Shown here one piece after another: positions 44,341 through 54,192 of a stretch of DNA of 64,000 nt. The stretch is from an uncultured Paraprevotella sp. (GTDB lineage Bacteria > Bacteroidota > Bacteroidia > Bacteroidales > Bacteroidaceae), in the NCBI GenBank assembly GCA_910586505.1, contig CAJUGV010000001.1, forward strand, positions 62,001 to 126,000, in the 5' to 3' direction. Under the pieces are notes generated by a model, which saw nothing but the letters and a program-made list of their open reading frames with translations, did no database searches and was not told where the DNA came from. A program made the translations under genes and the position numbers. How positions within the stretch are numbered: position 1 is the first letter of the stretch; each line of letters opens with the position of its first letter.

Positions 44341-46605
44341 TTATTTCACGGTAACCGTGCGGTTGAACAGGATGTGGTCGGAAGAACGTCCCACCTGAAT
44401 CTCAAACTCTCCGGGTTCCACACCCCACTGCATACGTTCGTTGCAGAGAGCCATCTCCTGCATCGGAAGTTCCAGTTCCACCTCTACCTGGCGACCGGCC
44501 GGCACCTCTACTTTCTTCACCCCTTTGAGCTGACGCACAGGAGTGGACACGGTGCTGATCTTGTCGCGCACATAAAGCTGCACCACTTCCTTCCCGTCGC
44601 GCTTACCGGTGTTTTTCACCTTCAGCCGTACTTTCAGCACACTTTTGTCGGAAAGAACGGTGTCGCTCAACTGCAGGTCGCTGTACTCGAAATCGGTATA
44701 TCCCAAACCGTAGCCGAAACTCCACAAGGCGTACGGTTTCTCAAATACGTAATGACCGTTCGGTTCGTCAAGGCTTCCGCCTTTGTCGAACACGGTCTCA
44801 CGGTCGGTGGGATAATAGTTATAATAACAGGGGGTATTGCCCGTACTGCGCGGAAACGACACATTCAGGCGACCGGAAGGATTCACCTTACCCAGCAGCA
44901 CATCGGCCATGGCATTACCCTGCTGCTCTCCGCCGTAGAACTGAAGCACCACGGCATCGGCATGCTCCTGCGCCCATGTCATCACCAAAGGTTTGCCCGT
45001 AATGAGCACCACAACTACCGGTTTTCCGGTTTTCTTCACTGCCTTGAGCAAGTCGAGCTGCTTGCCCGGCAAGTCGAGCGAAGAGAGGTCGAAACCTTCA
45101 CCCGAAGTCACTTTTTCGGCTTTGGCGTTACGGCCCAGCCACAAACTGCGTGTACCCACGGCTACAATGGCAATGTCGCTCTGTTCGGCCAGCCGCACAG
45201 CTTCGGCGATGCCGTCTTCCTTCTGGCTCCACCAATCGCACCCGTCGGCCTGATTCACCGTCACATGCTTGCCCACGGCAGCTTTCAAGCCGTCGAAAAG
45301 TGTCACACACTCATGATGGCCGGCACTCACCCAGCCATAATCTCCGGCCACTCCGCAGGCGCTGTTCGGGCCCAGCAGAGCGATCGACTTATAGCGGTTC
45401 AGATCGAGCGGAAGAATGTCGTTCTTGTTTTCCAGCAACACGATGCTCTCCTCGGCCACCCTGCGGGCCAAAGCCACGTGTTCCTTGCTGCGCACCACCT
45501 TGTCTACCTTTTCGGGATGTATCTCCATGTCGTCGAACAGTCCGAGACGGAATTTGGCGGTCAGCACACGACGGCAGGCGCGGTCCACATAATACTCGTC
45601 TATCAGTCCTTTCTTTACCTGCTCTTCCAGCGTCTGATAGGCCCAGTCCCACACGTCCATATCTATACCGGCCACCAAAGCCTTGCGTCCGGCTTCCTCC
45701 GTGGTAGCCACAGCCTGATGGAACACTTTCAGGCGGTCTACCGATCCCCAGTCGGAATAGACAAATCCTTTGAATCCCAGCTCGCCGCGCAGAAAATCGG
45801 TCATATAATAGGCCGAATGGGTCATAGGCACTCCGTCGTAGGCGCTGTAGCAACTCATCACGGCTACGGGATCGGCATTCCTGAACACCTTGGCAAAGGG
45901 ATAGGCATAGAGATTGCGGAGCTCACGCTCTCCACCCGACACATGGGCGCAATTCAGTCCGCCGGTCGGGGTGCCGTGAGCCACAAAGTGCTTAGGCATC
46001 GCACCCACTCCTTCCGCCTGCGAGCCGCGCACAAAATGCGTGGCCATCTCACCGATCAGATAGGGGTCCTCGCCATAGGTTTCCTCCACACGCCCCCAAC
46101 GCAGCTCGCGTGCGATATCGAGCACGGGACTCAACAGTTGACGGATACCAATGACATGGGCTTCACGACCGATGGCCTGCGCCATCTCGCCAATCAGTTC
46201 GGGGTTGAATGTAGCCCCCTGCGCAATGGCCTGAGGAAAAATGGTACAGCCGTTCTGTGAGACACCGTTAATGCCTTCCACCGTAGTCAGGGCCGGAATG
46301 CCCAAACGGGTCTGCGATACCAGATGCTGCTGCATCTTTTTGAACAGCTCGGCCGCCTCTTTGGCCGTCTTGCCCATCTCATGTACCGAACCGGTGCTCT
46401 CCTTGTAACGACTCTCCACTTCGTTGATGTCGCTTGTAGAGTTATTCTGCAACTGCAACACTTTCTCATGCAGCGTCATGCGACGCAGCAAGTCCTCCAC
46501 TCTTTCCTCCACAGGCAGCGAGGCATCCTTGTACCTGGGCTTCTCCTGTGCCACGGCCATACCCGTGCCGCAAACCAGAAAAGCCGTCAACAAAATCTTT
46601 TTCAT
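44341..46605 (-). CDS. Periplasmic beta-glucosidase-type GH3 enzyme
   Basis: GH3 exo-enzymes release beta-linked glucose, xylose or similar sugars from non-reducing ends. The 754 residues have a signal peptide (cut near AVAQE), an N-terminal barrel with VGAMPKHFVAHGTPTGG (Lys-His motif) and GFVYSDWGSVDRL containing nucleophile Asp285, a second alpha/beta domain (about residues 390-610, ALLGPNSACGVAGDYG; LITGKPLVMTWAQEHADAVV), and a C-terminal Fn3-like domain (VKNTGKRDGKEVVQLYV). It is of BglX type by length and layout. Specificity is not fixed by sequence. Strong terminators stand on both sides. Confidence 0.94.
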   Translation of the reverse strand: MKKILLTAFLVCGTGMAVAQEKPRYKDASLPVEERVEDLLRRMTLHEKVLQLQNNSTSDINEVESRYKESTGSVHEMGKTAKEAAELFKKMQQHLVSQTRLGIPALTTVEGINGVSQNGCTIFPQAIAQGATFNPELIGEMAQAIGREAHVIGIRQLLSPVLDIARELRWGRVEETYGEDPYLIGEMATHFVRGSQAEGVGAMPKHFVAHGTPTGGLNCAHVSGGERELRNLYAYPFAKVFRNADPVAVMSCYSAYDGVPMTHSAYYMTDFLRGELGFKGFVYSDWGSVDRLKVFHQAVATTEEAGRKALVAGIDMDVWDWAYQTLEEQVKKGLIDEYYVDRACRRVLTAKFRLGLFDDMEIHPEKVDKVVRSKEHVALARRVAEESIVLLENKNDILPLDLNRYKSIALLGPNSACGVAGDYGWVSAGHHECVTLFDGLKAAVGKHVTVNQADGCDWWSQKEDGIAEAVRLAEQSDIAIVAVGTRSLWLGRNAKAEKVTSGEGFDLSSLDLPGKQLDLLKAVKKTGKPVVVVLITGKPLVMTWAQEHADAVVLQFYGGEQQGNAMADVLLGKVNPSGRLNVSFPRSTGNTPCYYNYYPTDRETVFDKGGSLDEPNGHYVFEKPYALWSFGYGLGYTDFEYSDLQLSDTVLSDKSVLKVRLKVKNTGKRDGKEVVQLYVRDKISTVSTPVRQLKGVKKVEVPAGRQVEVELELPMQEMALCNERMQWGVEPGEFEIQVGRSSDHILFNRTVTVK

Positions 46606-46617
46606 ATTTTATTTTTT

Positions 46618-46656
46618 AAAAAACGGCCCGGGCATCTCTTACAGAAGTCCGGGCCG
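46618..46656 (-). terminator. Terminator between VCBS and GH3 genes
   Basis: An 8-bp all-GC stem (46624-46631 with 46649-46656), 17-nt loop, and TTTTTT on the minus strand. A weak promoter (TTTG, 21 nt, TAGGTTCT on the minus strand) may lie just before it, so GH3 could be read through an attenuator-like hairpin. Confidence 0.65.
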
Positions 46657-46705
46657 CATATAGAACCTAAAACTCAGTTATATTGCAATACAAACTGTTT
46701 TCTTA

Positions 46706-49018
46706 TTATTTCACCACTTTCACCACACGGCCGGCAGCTTTCACGACAAACACACCGTGACCCTTCACCGTAATGGCTTCGTTGGTCATACCGGCAGCCA
46801 CCTGAGCGCCCGACATGTTGAAGACAGCCACCTGGGCAGCCTCGGAAGATGCCACAGTAATGGCGTCACCGTCTACACTCACTTTCATTGTCTTGTCTGC
46901 CTTCTGAGCCTGCACACCGGTAGATACGGTCACTTCGACAGGAGCCGTAGTCCATCCGCTGGCTGTATAAGCATAGTTTACGGCCTGCACACCTACCGTA
47001 TATTGGCCCACAGGAAGCTTGTCGAACACATAAACAGCCTCACCGTCTTCGTTTCCGCTTGTCACGTAGCATCCGAACATAGAGTAGCACAACTGCTTGC
47101 CGGTCTCGATGTTGGCAGGAACAACCATGCGGGTAGCGCCGGTCTCGTTATTCTTGATGTAGAGATTGAACATAGCCTGATTTCCGTTGTTCATTGAGGA
47201 AGCCTGCCATTTCACGGTTACACGTCCGTCACCGGCTTCCGCCAGCACTTCGTCTACCTCAGAAGGAGCTATTACTTCGATATCCGCCGTATTATAGCTG
47301 ATGATATGATCGTCGGACTTGTCTGTCCAACCGGTCGTCAGCAAATCTATCTTGCCGTCGCCGTCCATGTCTCCGAAAGCATTCTCACCCGGTTCTCCCT
47401 TGGCCAAAAATGCACCGAAATATTCATTCGTTCCATCGGCAAACCAGTTATTCTCATATTCCGCAGCTCCCTGACTCAGGTCTACCCATGCAGACCATCC
47501 GTATCCGTTACCGTCATTATCTGCCTTGGAAGTCCATCCCATCTGCCAGTAATCAGGATAATCGTCGCCGTTGAAGTCAGCACACAGGAAACGATAGAAT
47601 GCCGACATGGCTACAGGAGCAATCGATGTCTCGACTTCCTCCAGTTTAAATCCTTCTTCATCGGACATGTTGATCAGGCAGTTGGCCTGCTTCAACGGAC
47701 GGTTTCCGTTACATCCCTGCGTACCGATCTGCATAAGGTCCATCCGGCCGTTCTGGTCATAGTCGAGCGCCATAGTCAGGCCTTCCTCACATCCCCATGC
47801 CTGGAACACGTCCATAATCGTACCTTCAGCCTCTACACCGATCTTATCCAATACGGCTTTGGCGGAAGGAATCAGTTCGGGCGTCACATCCTGAAACTCT
47901 CCGTTCTGCAGATTGCGATAGAAACGGATTTCATTACCACCCGGTTCCGGTCCTACGGACATTTTGTCATCTGTTCCGTCGGCCCATCCGGTCATCACAA
48001 TATCCAGCCAGCTATCGCCATCGAGATCGATGAATACTACCGAGCCGTGAGACAACTGTTTAGGCAGTTTCGTAGGCTCCTGCGTATAGTCACCGGGAAT
48101 CGGATCACCCGTATCGGGATCTATTCCACTTTCCGTTTCCTTATATAATCCCTTACGATTGATTTCTTCCTCGAAAGAAAGGGGATTGAACACGGCCATT
48201 TCCTCAAAGCCCGTCCCCGTACTGCGAAGCAGCTTCACATAACGGCCCTTCGGTCCGTTTCCGGTAACGAGTACATCGGTCAGACCGTCCTTGTCATAGT
48301 CGCCCGTCACTAAAGAACTGTATTGCGTAGCTTCATTGAATCTCGCACCGCCACTTCCGTCATCCAAACCTATTGAGGCCAATGCTTCGTCATCCACAAC
48401 CTCAAAGGTAGTACCGTCGATATTCTTCACCAATACATATGACTGTTTGGTTCCGGTATCGTTGCCACCCTGATTAAGGAAAATGAAATCCACCAGACCG
48501 TCGCCGTTAAAGTCGAGCGGCTGACTGCCGAAACCACGGATCGTAAGAGGCAAGCCATTCTTCATACCTACAAAGCGTTGTCTTTCCACTTCCTCCATTA
48601 CCGGCTCACCGTTCTCGTCCACTACGGGCTTGTCGATCATGACGGGCTCGCCGTTCTCATCGAACTTAGGAGTTCCGTCGTCATTCGTATCCTGCACCCT
48701 TTCGGTCTTTTGCACCAACTCGATATATGTCTCCATAATAGGTTCAGAGTCGCCTATAAACTGACGTTCGCCAAGATTTTTGGCGAGCACTCCGCGCGCC
48801 TGCCATCCGTTGACGCAGGAAGTTCCATTCAAATATACATCCATCAAGCCGTCGTTATTAAAATCGGCTACGAACGGAGTTCCTCTATGAGAAGGCCATC
48901 CGACCATATCCCGGAAATCCCGATCCTGTTCAAAAGAAATTCCTTGTGCCTGAAGTCCCGTCTGGAACATCGTCATAGCGGCACAGAACAACATTGATTT
49001 TAAAGTAGTATTTCTCAT
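46706..49018 (-). CDS. VCBS/FG-GAP repeat protein, seven-bladed propeller
   Basis: Function unknown; likely surface or periplasmic glycan binding. The 770 residues have a signal peptide (cut near GLQAQ) and seven calcium-type repeats (DFNNDGLMDVYLNG, DFNGDGLVDFIFLN, DYDKDGLTDVLVTG, DLDGDSWLDIVMTG, DYDQNGRMDLMQIG, DFNGDDYPDYWQMG, DMDGDGKIDLLTTG), the number needed for a closed propeller. An Fn3-like region and a C-terminal module (AVFNMSGAQVAAGMTNEAI ... VKVVK) follow. Between blades 1 and 2 a loop holds two copies of DENGEPVM. The open frame reaches 49096, but ATG 49018 fits the signal peptide and lies after the promoter. Confidence 0.87.
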   Translation of the reverse strand: MRNTTLKSMLFCAAMTMFQTGLQAQGISFEQDRDFRDMVGWPSHRGTPFVADFNNDGLMDVYLNGTSCVNGWQARGVLAKNLGERQFIGDSEPIMETYIELVQKTERVQDTNDDGTPKFDENGEPVMIDKPVVDENGEPVMEEVERQRFVGMKNGLPLTIRGFGSQPLDFNGDGLVDFIFLNQGGNDTGTKQSYVLVKNIDGTTFEVVDDEALASIGLDDGSGGARFNEATQYSSLVTGDYDKDGLTDVLVTGNGPKGRYVKLLRSTGTGFEEMAVFNPLSFEEEINRKGLYKETESGIDPDTGDPIPGDYTQEPTKLPKQLSHGSVVFIDLDGDSWLDIVMTGWADGTDDKMSVGPEPGGNEIRFYRNLQNGEFQDVTPELIPSAKAVLDKIGVEAEGTIMDVFQAWGCEEGLTMALDYDQNGRMDLMQIGTQGCNGNRPLKQANCLINMSDEEGFKLEEVETSIAPVAMSAFYRFLCADFNGDDYPDYWQMGWTSKADNDGNGYGWSAWVDLSQGAAEYENNWFADGTNEYFGAFLAKGEPGENAFGDMDGDGKIDLLTTGWTDKSDDHIISYNTADIEVIAPSEVDEVLAEAGDGRVTVKWQASSMNNGNQAMFNLYIKNNETGATRMVVPANIETGKQLCYSMFGCYVTSGNEDGEAVYVFDKLPVGQYTVGVQAVNYAYTASGWTTAPVEVTVSTGVQAQKADKTMKVSVDGDAITVASSEAAQVAVFNMSGAQVAAGMTNEAITVKGHGVFVVKAAGRVVKVVK

Positions 49019-49039
49019 ATTATTTTGTTTTAGACTTCG

Positions 49040-49047
49040 CAAATTTA
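49040..49047 (-). promoter_or_regulatory. Promoter of second VCBS gene
   Basis: Minus-strand TAAATTTG matches TAnnTTTG, 21 bp before the ATG at 49018; a TTG lies near 20 nt upstream. It stands between the SusD terminator and the VCBS gene, making this gene its own transcription unit. Confidence 0.55.
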
Positions 49048-49094
49048 GCGCACCGCCCCTCAAACAACATAATACATTTGCTTCAAATATTAGC

Positions 49095-49133
49095 AAAAAC
49101 GGCCCGAAATGCTTATTTCAGCATTTCGGGCCG
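49095..49133 (-). terminator. Terminator of SusC/SusD operon
   Basis: A perfect 14-bp stem (49100-49113 with 49120-49133), 6-nt loop, then TTTTT on the minus strand. It lies 32 bp after the SusD stop. Confidence 0.9.
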
Positions 49134-49165
49134 CGCAGACCGGCTGTTTTTGAGCCAGCGGTTCC

Positions 49166-50956
49166 CTACTTCAGGAACCACTGCTTTTCATCCTTCAATT
49201 TTGCCTTTATGGCATCCTTATTCTGTTCAAAGCGTTCGGCCACCATCCCAGCAGCATAATCGCACCAGTTACCACGGTGACGCCCCACTCTCATCAAATC
49301 GAAGAAACGGTTGCCTTCAAAACAGGTCTCTGCCGCCATCTCCTCCATAATGCGGTCTTCCACAAACAAGATGGAGTCGGCCAGTGCCTCGGCCATCTCT
49401 GCCGGATCGGTTGTCGGCACCTCTATTACAGTCTCGTCGCCCGTCCCCTCATCCGTGACAATCTTCTCCTCATAGCGGGTATAATCAGGGATTACGTACT
49501 GACGCTCGTTGTCATAGGAGATACCCATTCCACGACCACGTGTAGCCGTGCCGACATTGCCGTCAAATTTCCCTGCTGTGAAATCAAGGAATATTTCACC
49601 GGTACGCTCACCCTGAGTCACCTTATCAGGATTCTCGATATCCACACGCTTCAAACCATACTTCAACACAGCAAAGGCCATAGAAGGCTTACCGTAGCGG
49701 TTGATGGCTTCCGCCAAACGCAAATAAGCGTGAGACGCACGATAGACCGGCAAGCGACGTACATAATTCAATCCGCTCAGCTTGTCATTCTCGGGATCAG
49801 ACACTCCGTTGTTGGACTCTCTCATGCCCCAAAACTTATAAATAAGGGTACCGTTATAATCACCCACTCTGGAGGGGCCGTAAGCTGCCGCCTCAATACG
49901 TCCCGACGCCATCTCGGCCTGTCCACGCAAATCTCCCATAAAATAACGGTCTACCACCGGATTAGACTGGGAAGGATAAAAATAAGTGGAACGGGACATA
50001 TCGTTTACAAACGAAACGGCCGGCACAATAGACGGTTTTTCATTATAGGACAGACGTATCAACTGCGGATGATAATCTTTCGGTTTGTCACTGTAAGCCA
50101 ACATGGTCAGCATCTCGGTAGATGCAGACGATGTATAGGAAGACAACCAGTCGAAAACAAGGCTATTACGCAACACACCGTTCCAACGGTTGGTATAATT
50201 GGAAGCCATAGTAATATTACGCTTGTCGATCATGCGATAATAGCACTGTGCGGCGTCGGCATAACGATTCAAAAACAAATAGAAATCACCGAGCAACATA
50301 TCTATAGGAAAGAACATTCTCGTTGTCTCAAGACCGTTCACCGCACCGTAGTTCAACTCACGAATTCCGGTATAAGGACGCAGATCCTCAATCAGCAGTT
50401 CCGCCAATCTTTCGATACCCACTACGGGATAACTCTTCATGGCGGCCTCCAGACTCACGACAGGCTCCTCGATATAGTTTACCTCACCCTTGGCCAAAGC
50501 CAACTGCCAGTATGTCCATGCACGTATGGCCTTGATCTGAGCGAATTCCGGAAGCATGACCTTGTCTTCATAAAAAACAATGGAAGTATCCATGCGCTGT
50601 ATCGCATAGTTACAGTTGTTGATGACATCATAATAATCGTTGAACGATCTATACACATTGTCAGGACCGACATTAAAATCGGATATCTGCTGAATGGATA
50701 CATCAGCGTCGTGAGTGGCTTTCATCAAGTCACCTCTCAGTTCTCCAAAGAGCACGTAGCGATCGCCCAAACGCTGTACTTTGGAAAGAATACCCATGAC
50801 GGAATAAAGAGAGTCGTTAGGAGACTGCAAGTCATTGCCGTCCTCAAAGACCACCGATGACGAATCCGTCTCAAACATGTCGGAACATGCCGAGAAAGCT
50901 CCGATGCAGGCGCATGCAGCCAACACGGCTTTCATATTATATCTATACCTTTTCAT
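49166..50956 (-). CDS. SusD/RagB-family outer-membrane lipoprotein (pair 1)
   Basis: Surface lipoprotein that forms the lid on its SusC partner and helps capture the glycan. The 596 residues have a lipoprotein signal (AFSAC, Cys24), N-terminal helical TPR-like SusD fold (GDRYVLFGELRGDLMKATH, FAQIKAIRAWTYWQLALAKG) and the C-terminal FEGNRFFDLMRVGRH motif near residue 548. Length is slightly above average. An ATG seven codons into the gene is a possible alternative start. It lies 18 bp after its SusC and ends the long operon. Confidence 0.95.
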   Translation of the reverse strand: MKRYRYNMKAVLAACACIGAFSACSDMFETDSSSVVFEDGNDLQSPNDSLYSVMGILSKVQRLGDRYVLFGELRGDLMKATHDADVSIQQISDFNVGPDNVYRSFNDYYDVINNCNYAIQRMDTSIVFYEDKVMLPEFAQIKAIRAWTYWQLALAKGEVNYIEEPVVSLEAAMKSYPVVGIERLAELLIEDLRPYTGIRELNYGAVNGLETTRMFFPIDMLLGDFYLFLNRYADAAQCYYRMIDKRNITMASNYTNRWNGVLRNSLVFDWLSSYTSSASTEMLTMLAYSDKPKDYHPQLIRLSYNEKPSIVPAVSFVNDMSRSTYFYPSQSNPVVDRYFMGDLRGQAEMASGRIEAAAYGPSRVGDYNGTLIYKFWGMRESNNGVSDPENDKLSGLNYVRRLPVYRASHAYLRLAEAINRYGKPSMAFAVLKYGLKRVDIENPDKVTQGERTGEIFLDFTAGKFDGNVGTATRGRGMGISYDNERQYVIPDYTRYEEKIVTDEGTGDETVIEVPTTDPAEMAEALADSILFVEDRIMEEMAAETCFEGNRFFDLMRVGRHRGNWCDYAAGMVAERFEQNKDAIKAKLKDEKQWFLK

Positions 50957-50974
50957 ATATAGCTTCTTTTTGCA

Positions 50975-53900
50975 TTATAAACTTAGATTTACACCTATCT
51001 GGAAAGAACGCGACTGCGGGGTAAGCCCTCCGTCAACACCCTGATAAAGCACCGAACGGCCGTAAGAGAACTCCGGGTCCGTACCAAGATATTTAGTCAG
51101 CGTACACAGGTTGTTCACTGCCGCCCACACAGAAACACCCTGCAGGAATGAAGTGGAACGCATGGGAACATGATAAGTCAGCATCAAACGCTTGAACTTG
51201 AGGTAAGACGCATCTTCGATCCAACGATCGGAAAAACGTGCATTACCCATCGGATCGCCATAAACGGCACGGGGGATATCCGTATGCTGGCCATCGGCCA
51301 TCCAACGGTTTTCCATCGCTGCCGACTGATTCTGCAAAGTGCTTCCCGACTCCAGATCGGCACGCAAGGCATTGTAGGCATCATTTCCCAAAGAATAGGT
51401 GAACAAAGCCCCCAGCTCCAAATCTTTCCAACGGAACGACAGGTCGAAGTTTCCATATATGTCAGGATTCGGATCACCGATAACCACACGGTCTTTTTCG
51501 TCTATCACACCGTCCTCGACCACATCCACGAAACGCATATCGCCCGCAGAGAAAGGTATCAGACGGCCTGAAGCAGAACGGATAGCCAAACCGGCATCGG
51601 AAGCCTCCTGTGCCGTAGCATACACTCCGTCGGTCCGGTAACCGTAGAACACCCCGACAGGCATGTGTGCCGTTGTCAGCACTTGTCCGCCGCAAACGTC
51701 GGTAAGGATATCGCCGTTAGGCAGCGAAGTGATCTTATTCTTATAATGTCCGATGGTAAAACCAATATTCAGCTTATAATCGCGCATATCCAGGATCCGT
51801 GCTTTCGCGGCAATCTCCAGACCTTTGTTAATCAGCGTTCCGCCATTGTCCCAGTAATATTTTAAACCGGCCTCTTCGTTCAAAGAACGCATCGTCACCA
51901 GATCCTTTGTACGGGAATAGAAGAAATCCGCATTTACACTGAGGCGGTTGGAGAGAATACTGAAATCAAGGCCTGCATTCAGGCGTCCCGTCGTTTCCCA
52001 TTTCAGACGTTCGTTGCCGATATTGGACAACACCAAGCCCGTAGCGTCGTTAACGACGTATGCAGAACCGAAGTATGTACGGTTGGCAAACACAGGAAGG
52101 TTATCATTGCCGGACATCGTATAGGCCACACGGAGTTTCATATTGTCAACCCAATCCTGATTACGCATGAACTTCTCGGAAGAGATAAGCCATGCCGCAC
52201 TTACGGACGGGAAATAACCCCACGACACACCGCACATGCCTACACCGCCGGCTTGTTTGCCGAAACGTGAAGAAGATTCAAGCGACATACCTACATTCAA
52301 AAAGTATTTATGCTTGAAATTGTAATCCGCATCAAGATACCAGGCCGCATTACGGTCTGTATATTCAAAGCCTTGCAGATTGCGTAAGTCCGCATTGGTA
52401 TTGGAAAGCGAAGTCATATAATCCGAACCGGTATTGAAGCCCTGACCGTAAGTGTAACGGTAATATGTGTTGTAAAAACGGCCTCCAAGAGACGCGGACA
52501 GGTCATGACGGTAATCTTTCAAAATATCCCACTTCACATGGCCATCTACAGAAAGAGATGTCTGACGTGCCATCAGATTACGTACTTCATTCAAAGCCGT
52601 GGCATAAATCTCACCCATGTCGTTATACAAGGGTTCGTCGGTAATACCTTCATCGGGAATGAACAGATTCTCATTCTCCTTATCATATGAAAAACCGAAC
52701 AAAGCGGCCACCTCCAGACGCTTCGTTATCTGATAAGACGGACGAAGGTTCAATGTAAAACGGTATTTATCCATATCCGGCAGATTATCACTACCCGTCA
52801 ATGCCAAAGGGTTACCGATGTTCAATTCATCAACATCGGCCAGACGGCCACTCATCGAACCGCTGCTGTTGAACTGATAAGGCGCATACAACGGTGATTT
52901 GGTCAGTGCCAGATAATAGGGGGAACGCATGCGGTCTATTCCGTCAAAAGCCACTTTATGTCCGGTCTGCGCATAAGCAATGTCGAACATAATCTTAAAC
53001 TCATCCGTAAGTTTGATATCCGAGTTGAATCTTGTATTCAAACGGTTGAAACTCGTACCTTCGATATTACCGTTGTTCTGAGCATATCCTAAAGAAAAAC
53101 GATACAAGGCCACATCGTCACCTCCGGACACCGAAATACCGTAGTTCTGGATAAATGAAGTTTTAGTGATTTCATCCATCCAGTCGGTATTGTTGTGCAC
53201 GGCAGAATAAAACGCACGAGTGGGGTCGTCATTTATAAACTGGAACTTCTCCACTTCCCGACGATCCATACCCGACATCACATCGGAAGCATAACGACGA
53301 TAAGCCGCCGCTCCCATGACAGGCATCGTTGCAAACGGTGTCTGGAAGCCCATGGAGATATTGGCATCTATCTTCGTGGCTATTTCACCTGCACGCTTGG
53401 TCTGAATCAGCACCACGCCATTGGCTCCCTTGGCTCCCCAAATGGCAGAACCGTTCTTCAATACGGTAACCTTCTCCACATCGGAAGGGTCCAGAAGCGT
53501 CAAAGGATTGTTGTAATAATTATCTACAATGGAATGGCTGTCTTCCTGACTCTGCCAAATCACACCATCGACAACGAACAACGGCTGGGCCGATAAATTC
53601 AATGAATTATAACCACGAACAAAATAGGAAGAACTGGCGCCGGGTTCACCCGAGCGGGAGATTGCGCGCAACTGCCCGTTAAGCAACGAAGTCATGTCGT
53701 CAGTCATACTCAAAGTACCAGACGTAAAACCGTCTACTACAGCCTCGCCAGCTGACACTGACATCTTATCATCGTAATATGAATGACCGGCAGTCTCATA
53801 CAGAGCCACACGAATTTCATTGCGCCCTCTGACGGAAACCACCTGACGGGAGAATCCCGGTGCTTCGACATAAAGAGAAACATTCAGATCCGGCAGACCG

Positions 53901-54175
53901 ATCTCAAAATCGCCGTTCTCATCCGACATGGCAGATACATTCACATTGGGTGTCTGAATGCGGGCACCGGCAAATCCCTTGCCTGTCACCGCATCTACCA
54001 CACGTCCTTTCACACGATAAGGCATACTGACCTTCAAAGTACGTTCTACTTTCACCGAATCGGATGCCTGCACTTCATCCTGGGCGCTAACGGCTCCGGC
54101 ACAGAAAACCAGACCGACTGCGACTCCGGCTGTTTTAAACGAATGGAAATTAAATATATGATTCATAATCGTCAT
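50975..54175 (-). CDS. SusC/RagA-family TonB-dependent transporter (pair 1)
   Basis: Outer-membrane barrel that imports oligosaccharides with TonB energy. The 1066 residues have a signal peptide (cut near AVSAQ), a carboxypeptidase-regulatory-like domain (VKGRVVDAVTGKGFAGARIQ, about 55-130), a plug domain (LLNGQLRAISRSGEPGASSS, YFVRGYNSLNLSAQPLFVVD, GAKGANGVVLIQTKR) and a 22-strand barrel ending RSFQIGVNLSL. The frame is intact, unlike the SusC of pair 2. ATG 54166, three codons in, is an alternative start. It follows a fasciclin lipoprotein by 17 bp. Confidence 0.96.
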   Translation of the reverse strand: MTIMNHIFNFHSFKTAGVAVGLVFCAGAVSAQDEVQASDSVKVERTLKVSMPYRVKGRVVDAVTGKGFAGARIQTPNVNVSAMSDENGDFEIGLPDLNVSLYVEAPGFSRQVVSVRGRNEIRVALYETAGHSYYDDKMSVSAGEAVVDGFTSGTLSMTDDMTSLLNGQLRAISRSGEPGASSSYFVRGYNSLNLSAQPLFVVDGVIWQSQEDSHSIVDNYYNNPLTLLDPSDVEKVTVLKNGSAIWGAKGANGVVLIQTKRAGEIATKIDANISMGFQTPFATMPVMGAAAYRRYASDVMSGMDRREVEKFQFINDDPTRAFYSAVHNNTDWMDEITKTSFIQNYGISVSGGDDVALYRFSLGYAQNNGNIEGTSFNRLNTRFNSDIKLTDEFKIMFDIAYAQTGHKVAFDGIDRMRSPYYLALTKSPLYAPYQFNSSGSMSGRLADVDELNIGNPLALTGSDNLPDMDKYRFTLNLRPSYQITKRLEVAALFGFSYDKENENLFIPDEGITDEPLYNDMGEIYATALNEVRNLMARQTSLSVDGHVKWDILKDYRHDLSASLGGRFYNTYYRYTYGQGFNTGSDYMTSLSNTNADLRNLQGFEYTDRNAAWYLDADYNFKHKYFLNVGMSLESSSRFGKQAGGVGMCGVSWGYFPSVSAAWLISSEKFMRNQDWVDNMKLRVAYTMSGNDNLPVFANRTYFGSAYVVNDATGLVLSNIGNERLKWETTGRLNAGLDFSILSNRLSVNADFFYSRTKDLVTMRSLNEEAGLKYYWDNGGTLINKGLEIAAKARILDMRDYKLNIGFTIGHYKNKITSLPNGDILTDVCGGQVLTTAHMPVGVFYGYRTDGVYATAQEASDAGLAIRSASGRLIPFSAGDMRFVDVVEDGVIDEKDRVVIGDPNPDIYGNFDLSFRWKDLELGALFTYSLGNDAYNALRADLESGSTLQNQSAAMENRWMADGQHTDIPRAVYGDPMGNARFSDRWIEDASYLKFKRLMLTYHVPMRSTSFLQGVSVWAAVNNLCTLTKYLGTDPEFSYGRSVLYQGVDGGLTPQSRSFQIGVNLSL

Positions 54176-54192
54176 ACTTTAGAATTAAATAA

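Noticed and set aside
44374..46260. 628-codon open frame on the plus strand
   Set aside because: It is antisense to the GH3 gene, which has full catalytic motifs and signal peptide. The antisense translation has no family features and is rich in His/Arg/Leu as expected of a shadow frame.
49277..50860. 527-codon plus-strand frame
   Set aside because: Antisense to SusD of pair 1, with no recognisable features.
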